DNA of 13,736 bases. Origin: Candidatus Sumerlaeota bacterium (lineage in GTDB: Bacteria > Sumerlaeota > Sumerlaeia > MWCT01). The notes under the pieces were generated by a model. The model did no database searches. It was not told the DNA's origin and was given only the letters and a program-made list of their open reading frames with translations. The stretch lies in contig JAPLSR010000389.1 of the NCBI GenBank assembly GCA_026398545.1, forward strand, positions 1 to 13,736, read 5' to 3'. Below, piece by piece: positions 6,495 through 12,976 of this stretch (the stretch's first letter is position 1; each line of letters starts with the position of its first letter). A program made the position numbers and the translations under genes.

Positions 6495-7397
6495 ATGGCG
6501 TTGTTATCCGCCCTTGTCAAATCTCTGCGCCCGCGGCAGTGGACAAAGAACCTCCTCTTATTCGCCGGTCTCATCTTCACGGGCAATATGAAAGACCTGC
6601 GCCTGCTGGGACGCTCACTGGCTGGCTTTATCCTCTTTTGCATACTCTCCGGAGTAATGTATCTCGTTAATGACGTCCGGGATATGGAGAGCGACCGTCA
6701 GCATCCGGAAAAGAGGCATCGTCCCATTGCATCGGGTGAGTTGCCGGTGCATGCGGCGCTGTCGGCGGCATTTCTGCTGGGCGTGCCCGCACTGGGGCTC
6801 TCCTATTTTCTTGGGGTTGCATTCGGAAATTGCGCCCTTGTCTATGTCATCCTTGTGACCCTTTATTCACTCAAATTCAAAAATCATGTGATAATTGACC
6901 TCCTGATGGTGGCGCTGGGATTTGTGGTGAGGGCGGTGGCAGGGATTGAGGCGATGGCGGTGAATGGAAAGGCTCCAGAGGTCACGCCATGGTTTCTTGC
7001 ATGCACACTCTTTCTGGCGCTCTTTCTGGCGATCTGCAAGAGGCGGCACGAGATAATACTCCTGAACAACCGGGCATCGGAGCACCGGCAGGTCCTTGAG
7101 GAGTATTCCCCCGCCTTTCTTGACCAGATGGTGGCGGTCACGACAACCGCAACTGTCCTTTCCTATGCCCTCTGGAGCACCATAGGGACAATCGGGAAGT
7201 TTGCCGGTTACCGGATGATGATTTATACCCTTCCCTTTGTCCTGTATGGAATTTTCCGTTACCTGTATCTTGTTTACCAGAAGGAGGAAGGTGGGGCGCC
7301 GGAGAGCATCCTGTTGAAAGACCGCCCGCTCCAGGTCAACATCCTCCTCTGGGTGATTTCGATAATTATCCTCATATATTTTTACAAATCTACTTGA
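6495..7397 (+). CDS. UbiA-superfamily prenyltransferase, decaprenyl-phosphate phosphoribosyltransferase-like
   Basis: Proteins of this group transfer 5-phosphoribose from PRPP to a polyprenyl phosphate in the inner membrane. In mycobacteria this is the first step of decaprenylphosphoryl-arabinose synthesis. The 300-residue protein opens with 'LRPRQWTKNLLLFAGLIF' (residues 11-28), characteristic of this subgroup. It has the first Asp-rich motif N59-D60-x2-D63-x3-D67 followed by KRHRPIASGELP. After 'LYSLKFKN' come 'D-x-x-x-x-ALGFVVRAVAG' and 'KRRHE'. About eight or nine membrane segments are present. The ATG at 6495 abuts GGAGGG with no spacing, so the TTG two codons later (6501), with a 6-nt spacing, may be the true start. 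The call to the DPPR-synthase subgroup is good; the lipid and its final sugar (ribose or arabinose type) are inferred. Confidence 0.85.
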   Translation: MALLSALVKSLRPRQWTKNLLLFAGLIFTGNMKDLRLLGRSLAGFILFCILSGVMYLVNDVRDMESDRQHPEKRHRPIASGELPVHAALSAAFLLGVPALGLSYFLGVAFGNCALVYVILVTLYSLKFKNHVIIDLLMVALGFVVRAVAGIEAMAVNGKAPEVTPWFLACTLFLALFLAICKRRHEIILLNNRASEHRQVLEEYSPAFLDQMVAVTTTATVLSYALWSTIGTIGKFAGYRMMIYTLPFVLYGIFRYLYLVYQKEEGGAPESILLKDRPLQVNILLWVISIIILIYFYKST

Positions 7398-7410
7398 GAT
7401 TCCTCCTCTT

Positions 7411-7438
7411 CATCCTTCATCCTTCATCCTTCATCTTT
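7411..7438. repeat. Heptamer tandem repeat (CATCCTT)x4
   Basis: CATCCTT is repeated at 7411, 7418 and 7425, with a fourth copy CATCTTT at 7432. It lies just after the prenyltransferase stop (7397) and before palindromic copy 2. It looks like intergenic simple repeat, and no coding role is seen. Confidence 0.9.
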
Positions 7439-7477
7439 GTCAATCCTCTTGCGATTTCTCTGCGGTCTGTTTACGGA

Positions 7478-7542
7478 GCCTACTCTGCGCTCCGTCGCCA
7501 AAGCTATGTAGCGTCGGCGACCGAAGCGGCTGCGAAGGCTGG
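7478..7542 (+). repeat. Mosaic palindromic element, copy 2 (module B reversed beside the loop of module A)
   Basis: Module A arms GCCTACTCTGC (left) and CGGCTGCGAAGGCTGG (right) have the same orientation as in copy 1. Module B between them (7495-7520) is the reverse complement of that in copy 1. B sits on the left side of the A loop (before CGAAGCGG) here, but on the right side (after CGAAG) in copy 1. The copy abuts the next start codon, and GAAGG (7534-7538) within it is the only Shine-Dalgarno candidate for the gene at 7545. Confidence 0.85.
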
Positions 7543-7544
7543 AT

Positions 7545-8801
7545 ATGCGCATACTCATTATGAGCCACAATCTGATTGAGCGGGGGAATTACTTCCGCGC
7601 CCTGAAATTTGCCGGGTTTCTGGCAAGCCGGGGACATGATGTCACCTTTATGCCCTCTTCATACAGGTGGTACAAGCCGAGAAAATACATGGCCGGGGCG
7701 GTGAGGGTGATTGAATCGCCGAGCTGGTCATTCGTCATCGGGAAAGATGACGGCTGGTCGCCCATAGGCGCTGTTTACCGCATCTGGACAGCCCTGAGGC
7801 GGAAATATGACATCGTTTTCGGTTTCTCACATAAGCCGGTCGATTTTCTTCCGGCGTGGTGCGCAAGGACATTCCGCAGGAGTTTTTACATCACGGACTG
7901 GTGCGACTGGTGGGGCAAGGGGGGACTTTTTGAGAATATCAAATATTTCCGCAAGCATGACACGCGCCTCTCGCGGATGAAAAAAATGATTCTCGCCGCT
8001 TATGACAGGGTGGAGGCGCTCTTTGAGGAGTTTGTCCCGAGGCGCGCCGATTTTGTCACGGTCATCTGCCGCGCCCTTTATGAGCGGGCGCGCGCAATCG
8101 GCGTGAAAGAGGAAAATCTCCTGCTCCTCGTCTCCGGCGCGGACACTGAAAATATCCAGCCGATGAACAAGGCGGCGGCGCGGGAGTGTATCGGACTGAA
8201 CAAACTCTCCGATGACTGGCGGGAGATGGCGCTCCTCGGATACACGGCAAATTATCACTTAGACGAGGATTTCCTTCTCGAGGCATTTTCCCGTGTGTGC
8301 CGCGCGCATCCGGGTGTGAGGATGCTTGTCGTGGGGGCGGAATTCCGCCAGAGCGAGGAGAGAATGAGAGAATGGGGGCTAAAGATTTTTGATGCCGCAG
8401 GCGGCGGACGCATAACGCCGGCGCATAACATCATCCACTTCGGCAGACGCCCCTTCAGGGAGATGGGGGCATTTCTCGGGGCGTGTGATATTTTTCTCCT
8501 ACCGATGACGGACATAGTTTACAACCGGGGGCGCTGGCCTCACAAGGTGGGTGATTATCTCGCCGCGGGGCGACCGATTATTGTCAATGACGTCGGCGAT
8601 ATCCCACTGCTTATCCGTGGAAGGGATGTGGGATATATTGCCAGACCGGACGCCGCCGATTTTGCGGAAAAGATTATTCAAATGCTCAGCGAGCGCGAGA
8701 AATGGGAGATTTTCGGAGTCCATGCGCGAAACCTCGCCGAAACGGAACTGAACTGGGAGAGGCTCGGAGAGCAACTCTATGAGAGGATAAGGGAGAGATG
8801 A
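7545..8801 (+). CDS. Glycosyltransferase, GT-B fold, GT4-like
   Basis: This is a cytoplasmic or membrane-associated retaining-type sugar transferase of 418 residues. An N-terminal Rossmann pattern (residues 1-34: 'RILIMSHN', then 'RALKFAGFLASRGHDVT') is followed by an acceptor domain with a Trp-rich 'TDWCDWWGKGG' (117-127). The linker 'SGADTENIQP' (197-206) is typical of GT4. The donor domain carries 'LLGYTANYHLDED' (230-242), 'ACDIFLLP' (313-320) and 'DYLAAGRPIIVNDVG' (337-351). There Asp337 stands where most GT4 enzymes have Glu, and the second acidic residue of the E-x7-E motif is replaced by Val347 or a nearby residue. The start ATG follows GAAGG in the adjacent repeat with 6 nt spacing. 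The gene overlaps the next by ATGA (8798-8801), so the two are translationally coupled. Donor and acceptor sugars are unknown. Confidence 0.9.
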   Translation: MRILIMSHNLIERGNYFRALKFAGFLASRGHDVTFMPSSYRWYKPRKYMAGAVRVIESPSWSFVIGKDDGWSPIGAVYRIWTALRRKYDIVFGFSHKPVDFLPAWCARTFRRSFYITDWCDWWGKGGLFENIKYFRKHDTRLSRMKKMILAAYDRVEALFEEFVPRRADFVTVICRALYERARAIGVKEENLLLLVSGADTENIQPMNKAAARECIGLNKLSDDWREMALLGYTANYHLDEDFLLEAFSRVCRAHPGVRMLVVGAEFRQSEERMREWGLKIFDAAGGGRITPAHNIIHFGRRPFREMGAFLGACDIFLLPMTDIVYNRGRWPHKVGDYLAAGRPIIVNDVGDIPLLIRGRDVGYIARPDAADFAEKIIQMLSEREKWEIFGVHARNLAETELNWERLGEQLYERIRER

Positions 8802-9694
8802 ATCTGCCGGAGGTGTCCATCGTTGTGCCCGTCTATAACGGGGCACAGCACATCGCATCATGCATCGAAAGCCTTCTTGCTCTTGACTATCCGGAGGAGA
8901 AGAGGGAAATCATCATTGTGGATAACGGCTCAACGGACAGGACGGCGGAGATTGCGTCGTCTTACCCGGTGAGGCTCCTTTCCGAGAACCGGCGGGGTGT
9001 TGCCTGCGCCCGAAACACGGGCTGGCGTGCGGCGCAATTCGACCTCATCGCCTTCACGGACTGCGATTGCCGTGCAGAGAAAAACTGGCTTTCCGCTCTT
9101 GCGCCGCATTTTGAGGACGCCACGGTGGGCGGATGCGGCGGGAAACTGAAGCCCGCAAAGCCGCACAGCCTCGTTGAGGAATATGTCATTTATAAAGACA
9201 TACTTACACAGGAAAGGGCTATGCGGGATGAGCCAATTTCGCCGCCGTTCATTATCACCGCCAACGCAATGTATCGCAAAAGCGTTCTGGAGGAGGTGGA
9301 GGGTTTTGACGAGTCATTCACCGTGGCTGGCGAGGATGCAGACCTTTCATGGCGCGTTGCCTGGAAGGGATATAAAATCATCTATGAGCCTGAGGCGAGC
9401 ATCATCCATTACCACCGCTCCACCCTTTGGGGACTATTGATGCAGGTAAGGGCGTATGGTATGGGAACGTCGTATTTGTTCTGGAAACACCGCCGGAGAT
9501 TTGGATATAACTCATTCATAGCACGCCAGGTATACAGGGAGTTGATTGCCTCTTTTTTCAAGGCGCCTTTTCACCTGATATTCCGGAAGGGGCGTTTAGA
9601 GCGCCTGATTCCCGCCCTTGATTTTCTGGGGGCGCTGTTTTTCCTGAGCGGCAAAATAACAACCAGTTTGAAACTCAGGATTGGGTTTTTTTGA
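8798..9694 (+). CDS. Glycosyltransferase family 2 protein
   Basis: This is an inverting GT-A glycosyltransferase of 298 residues acting at the cytoplasmic face of the inner membrane. Motifs are 'VSIVVPVYNG' (6-15), 'IIIVDNGSTD' (38-47), 'GVACARNTGWRAA' (67-79), a DxD-type metal site D88-C-D90, and G178-E-D-A-D182 followed by 'LSWRVAWKGYKIIYEPEA' (183-200), with 'IIHYHRST' after it. A hydrophobic segment near the C-terminus (271-290) probably anchors the protein. It starts inside the stop of the preceding GT4 gene. The 51 nt after its stop hold a Shine-Dalgarno for the next gene and no terminator, so it belongs to the same operon. The family is certain; the substrate is not. Confidence 0.93.
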   Translation: MNLPEVSIVVPVYNGAQHIASCIESLLALDYPEEKREIIIVDNGSTDRTAEIASSYPVRLLSENRRGVACARNTGWRAAQFDLIAFTDCDCRAEKNWLSALAPHFEDATVGGCGGKLKPAKPHSLVEEYVIYKDILTQERAMRDEPISPPFIITANAMYRKSVLEEVEGFDESFTVAGEDADLSWRVAWKGYKIIYEPEASIIHYHRSTLWGLLMQVRAYGMGTSYLFWKHRRRFGYNSFIARQVYRELIASFFKAPFHLIFRKGRLERLIPALDFLGALFFLSGKITTSLKLRIGFF

Positions 9695-9745
9695 AATCAT
9701 TGCGGACATTACAAAAAAAGACGTCAGGGCGAAGGGGTTGTTTTC

Positions 9746-10927
9746 ATGCAAGATGCCGACAAGTCGTTTGATATCATCTGCCTGAGCCATCTGAAGTGGG
9801 AACACACGCTGTTTCAAAGGCCACAGCAGTTGATGTGCCAGTTCTCAAGGGAGCATAAGGTCATCTATGTTGCCCATTGTTCCACGAAGGAATTTTTCGG
9901 CAGTCTGCTCCGCGGTCGCATAAAGGATTATGTCGGGCGTTATAACAAAAACCTGCATTATATGACCATGCCATTTCTCCCCTTTTCGCGCCGCATCGGC
10001 TTTCTGCACACCATGACAGTTCTCCTGACGGCGCTTGCCGCCACGGCTCTCGCCCGCCGCCTTAAATTTCGGAATATCTACCTGTGGCTGTATTATCCCC
10101 CCTTCGTCAAGCAGATGAAGATGTTTCATTACAAAAAACTCATCTATGACTGCATGGACCTCTTCCGCGGGTTCAGGGCGTCCATCAGCAATGTCCAGGA
10201 GCTTGAGAATGACCTGTTGAGGTCGGCGGACGTCGTGTTTACCGGCGGTCGCAGCTTACAGAAATCCAAAGAGGGGATAAATCCCCGCACTTACTGCTTC
10301 CCCAGCGGGGTCGATTATGACCACTTCTTCAAGGCGACACTTCCCGAAACACCCATCCCTGAGGACATCAGGAATATCAGGCACCCCATCCTCGGCTATT
10401 TTGGGGCGGTGGACGAGCGGATTGACTTCGGTCTCATTGACCACATCTGCAAAACGAGGCTGGAGTGGTCTGTTGTCTTTCTCGGACCGCTTGTGCAGAT
10501 GGAGCGCCCGCCGATTAAGCGCCCCAACTTCCATCACCTGGGGAAGAAAAAATATTCCGACCTTCCGGGTTACCTGAAGGCATTTGATGTCTGCCTGATG
10601 CCGTTTGTAATCAGCGAATTGACTCTGCACATCAGCCCCACAAAGACGCCGGAATATCTTGCGGGCGGAAAGCCCGTTGTCTCCACCCCAATCCCCGATG
10701 TCGTCAGCGATTACTCGGATGTGGTTGCCATTGCCTCAGAGCCCGATGAATTTATCAAAAAAATTGATGAGTGTCTCATCAGCAGGCAGGATGACCTCCA
10801 TATCAGGATACGAGAGAAGGCGGAGGCGAAATCATGGGGGCACATTGCGGAAGAGATGAGAAAAATCATTCAGTCGCCGACGCTACATAGCTCTGGCGAT
10901 GGAGCGATGAAATGTCAGAAAGGGTAA
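9746..10927 (+). CDS. GT-B glycosyltransferase (GT4-like) with a repeat-derived C-terminal tail
   Basis: This 393-residue protein begins with a 'FDIICLSHLKWEHTLFQRPQ' block (residues 8-27) typical of a group of GT-B transferases whose first loop reads 'QRPQQLM'. Further motifs are 'KLIYDCMDLF' (131-140), 'ADVVFTGGRSL' (161-171), the linker 'FPSGVDYDHF' (185-194), 'LGYFGAVDERID' (216-227) and 'AFDVCLMPF' (279-287). The donor-site helix is 'SPTKTPEYLAGGKPVVST' (297-314), with Glu303 at the usual acidic position. AAGGGG stands 8 nt before the ATG. From Ser377 the frame runs into palindromic copy 3, giving SPTLHSSGDGA, and it ends 16 nt inside the next gene. The ancestral C-terminus was therefore probably near residue 376. 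Substrate unknown. Confidence 0.9.
   Translation: MQDADKSFDIICLSHLKWEHTLFQRPQQLMCQFSREHKVIYVAHCSTKEFFGSLLRGRIKDYVGRYNKNLHYMTMPFLPFSRRIGFLHTMTVLLTALAATALARRLKFRNIYLWLYYPPFVKQMKMFHYKKLIYDCMDLFRGFRASISNVQELENDLLRSADVVFTGGRSLQKSKEGINPRTYCFPSGVDYDHFFKATLPETPIPEDIRNIRHPILGYFGAVDERIDFGLIDHICKTRLEWSVVFLGPLVQMERPPIKRPNFHHLGKKKYSDLPGYLKAFDVCLMPFVISELTLHISPTKTPEYLAGGKPVVSTPIPDVVSDYSDVVAIASEPDEFIKKIDECLISRQDDLHIRIREKAEAKSWGHIAEEMRKIIQSPTLHSSGDGAMKCQKG
10874..10906 (+). repeat. Mosaic palindromic element, copy 3 (module B alone)
   Basis: Only module B is present: the 26-nt palindrome (10874-10899, apex GCTACATAGC) followed by TGGAGCG. It codes residues 377-387 of the upstream glycosyltransferase. Its GGAG (10901-10904) lies 7 nt before the ATG of the next gene at 10912. 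No module A arms are visible around it. Confidence 0.8.
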
Positions 10928-12852
10928 AAAAAAGGGCCTTATTTTATATCTTTCTTATTATCCTGCCTTACATCCTGCTTTCGCCATCCCTGAAAAAGGA
11001 CTGGGCGCTCCTGGATGACCCAACCATGATGACGTGGGGATTGCGGGCTGTTAAGGGCATCTTCAGCCGTTTTGACTTCACCTCTCTCTACACGCCATTC
11101 AATATGGAGGGCGGGCGATTTTATCCGGGTTATTATCTGTATCTGGGTATTCGCGGAAGTCTCATGGGGCTCAGCCCCTATATGAACCATCTCTTTGTTC
11201 TCGGTCTTCTCTACCTGCAACTGCTTCTAATGCATTATTTCATACACGGCGCAACAAGGCAATACCGCTACAGTGCGTTTGGCATCTGCCTTTATCTCTT
11301 TTATGCCCAGGGCGGCTGGAGCACGGCGTATTACAATTGGTATAGCCTGATTACCACGGAGCCGGTTCTTGCTGTTTTGCTCATGTTTTCTCTCGCGCTT
11401 TTTCTGGCGGCGAACAGAATAGATGAAAGGCATAAGGCGCGGGTCTTGCTTCTCCTTGCTTGTTCTGTAGTCCTCATGGGATTTGCCTTTTTCACAAAGG
11501 AGCCGACCTTTGCATATACGGGTGCGGCGGGTGTGATTTTGCTTTTGACATACTGGCGGCATGGCAATGCCTTTGGACTGTCGCCGACGACGCCAACTCC
11601 GCCTAAGCGGTTGCGAAGGCCGGGCCATGGCTCTGGCGACGGAGCGAGGCGCACCCTTGCATGGGGTTATTTTGCCGGAGCAATCTTTTTTGCGCTTTTA
11701 TTTATCCTGATTTACAAACACCTGTTCGCGACGCGACCTGTCACCTATTACGCCGCACGTTACCGCTTCTCCACCGGATATCTTGCCCATCAGACAGTAA
11801 CAATCATTTTCAAGATGTTTCAGAATTACACCGTGCTGCTTTTTCTTCTGCCCGCCCTTTTTGCCCTGCGGATTTTCATATCTCTGAAAGATGGCAACCC
11901 TCTGGGGAGACGGGAGATGCTCCAGATTATTTTCCTCGTGTGGTGCATCTGCGCCTGCGGCATACTCCTCCCGTGGGAGGAAATCCTTGAGAGGTACCTC
12001 ATGATACCGACGCTCTGCTTTGCAATATTCGGAGCCCTCGAGGCGTCCGGTTCTGCGGACTTCCTCCTTGGTTCGCATATGGCGAGGATTCGGAAGACGG
12101 CGCATGGATTTGCCGCATCCTTCTGGCTTGTGGCGGGCTGTGGCTTTTTGCTTTTCATTTTCGTAAAGGTTTTCATGCCCCAGAAGATTTACACATGGAT
12201 GCTGAAAATCATGGTGGTTGGACTTATCCTGCTCATCACCATTCGCATCCTGACACAATTTTATAAAAACGGAAAAATGGAGCGACTCTGCCTCCACATC
12301 ATCATCTTTCTCCTTACATCAGGGTTTCTGCTTTTCCTTTTCATCGGCTCTATGGGTGCGTATAATTTCAATCACAAGTATGACGGGATTGAGGGGGTTC
12401 TTGTTCGGATGGTGAGAAAAGTGGCGCGAGACGCTGTCCCGAACGCACGCATTTATTTTCATCAGACGGAGGGATACGTCTCGCAGATGAATTACCGACT
12501 TTCCCTCTTTGAAAACCGTCCCGACCTGAAGGCATTCGCCTTTTCGGATGAACCGGGCGCACAATATCAAAAGGGCGACGTAATTATACACCATCCCTGG
12601 CTTTCGGGAACAGACCGGTTTCCCTTTTTTGAATACAAGGGTGAATTCAGGCAGGTTGAACCCGTAAGATGCATACACCCTTACATTGCCGGCGCCACAT
12701 ACTCGGAACTGAAGCGCTGGCTCATCGCCCATGCCACATTCCCGCGCGACCCGCGCCTCCCTTTCCTCGAAAAACAGACCCATCAAAACTGGTGGGAAAT
12801 CTATGTCGTCCTTTCGGATACCCTGACCATTACAGGGGGAAAAAAGGGTTAA
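10912..12852 (+). CDS. Polytopic membrane protein, GT-C-like, with in-frame repeat insertion
   Basis: This 646-residue protein has about ten or more hydrophobic helices up to about residue 485, followed by a mostly soluble C-terminal part. The first helix (8-24) is followed by an extracytoplasmic loop with an Asp pair ('WALLDDPTMMTWG', D35-D36). Together with the topology, this resembles GT-C enzymes that use polyprenyl-phosphate sugars. I see no motif that fixes a family, so a membrane protein of glycan assembly is the safe statement. The ATG uses GGAG supplied by palindromic copy 3, and the gene overlaps the preceding one by 16 nt. Residues 224-245 are a hydrophilic, Pro/Arg-rich stretch encoded by palindromic copy 4, in the loop between helices ending near 215 and starting near 251. 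The frame stops just after a G5-A6-G3 run, and a coding-like stretch follows in another frame (12842-12967). Confidence 0.8.
   Translation: MSERVKKRALFYIFLIILPYILLSPSLKKDWALLDDPTMMTWGLRAVKGIFSRFDFTSLYTPFNMEGGRFYPGYYLYLGIRGSLMGLSPYMNHLFVLGLLYLQLLLMHYFIHGATRQYRYSAFGICLYLFYAQGGWSTAYYNWYSLITTEPVLAVLLMFSLALFLAANRIDERHKARVLLLLACSVVLMGFAFFTKEPTFAYTGAAGVILLLTYWRHGNAFGLSPTTPTPPKRLRRPGHGSGDGARRTLAWGYFAGAIFFALLFILIYKHLFATRPVTYYAARYRFSTGYLAHQTVTIIFKMFQNYTVLLFLLPALFALRIFISLKDGNPLGRREMLQIIFLVWCICACGILLPWEEILERYLMIPTLCFAIFGALEASGSADFLLGSHMARIRKTAHGFAASFWLVAGCGFLLFIFVKVFMPQKIYTWMLKIMVVGLILLITIRILTQFYKNGKMERLCLHIIIFLLTSGFLLFLFIGSMGAYNFNHKYDGIEGVLVRMVRKVARDAVPNARIYFHQTEGYVSQMNYRLSLFENRPDLKAFAFSDEPGAQYQKGDVIIHHPWLSGTDRFPFFEYKGEFRQVEPVRCIHPYIAGATYSELKRWLIAHATFPRDPRLPFLEKQTHQNWWEIYVVLSDTLTITGGKKG
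11581..11646 (+). repeat. Mosaic palindromic element, copy 4 (module A inside the loop of module B)
   Basis: Module B is split at its apex. TCGCCGACG (11581-11589) is the left half, and CATGGCTCTGGCGA (11626-11639) plus CGGAGCG is the right half. Between them lies module A without a B insertion (11592-11624): GCCAACTCCGCC, loop TAAG, CGGTTGCGAAGGCCGGG. The nesting is the opposite of copies 1 and 2. The total of 66 nt keeps the reading frame of the membrane protein. Confidence 0.8.
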
Positions 12853-12967
12853 TTCAGACAACAATCATTCCGTTATTGTCCTGCGCTCTACCAACCATGA
12901 GGATGCCCTGAACGGGACATTAAAACTCACAAAAGCCACTATTGACCTTTTCGGTCTCACCTATTAA
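12842..12967 (+). other. Possible frameshifted C-terminal extension of the preceding gene
   Basis: The stretch from 12851 to the TAA at 12965 is open for 38 codons in the +1 frame relative to the membrane-protein gene. Its translation looks protein-like: 'HSVIVLRSTNHEDALNG', then 'TLKLTKATIDLFGLTY'. No ATG, GTG or TTG opens the frame before it; the upstream limit is a TGA at 12824. Removing one A from the A6 run at 12840-12845 would join it to the preceding gene. The frame ends 9 nt before the next gene's ATG. It may be a real frameshift mutation, a sequencing or assembly indel, or chance. Confidence 0.35.
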
Positions 12968-12976
12968 AACATTTCC

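Noticed and set aside
7394..7579. 61-codon frame between the prenyltransferase and GT4 genes
   Set aside because: It consists of translation of the CATCCTT heptamers and the palindromic element, then overlaps the GT4 gene out of frame. No Shine-Dalgarno and no independent content.
269..11646. CRISPR array or insertion sequence as the explanation of the repeats
   Set aside because: The copies are kilobases apart, differ in arrangement, and carry no spacers. No transposase gene is in the window, and I could not see consistent target-site duplications.
11698..12297. 199-codon minus-strand frame opposite the membrane-protein gene
   Set aside because: Its sequence is Lys/Glu/His-rich and lacks domain features. 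The opposite strand encodes clear membrane helices.
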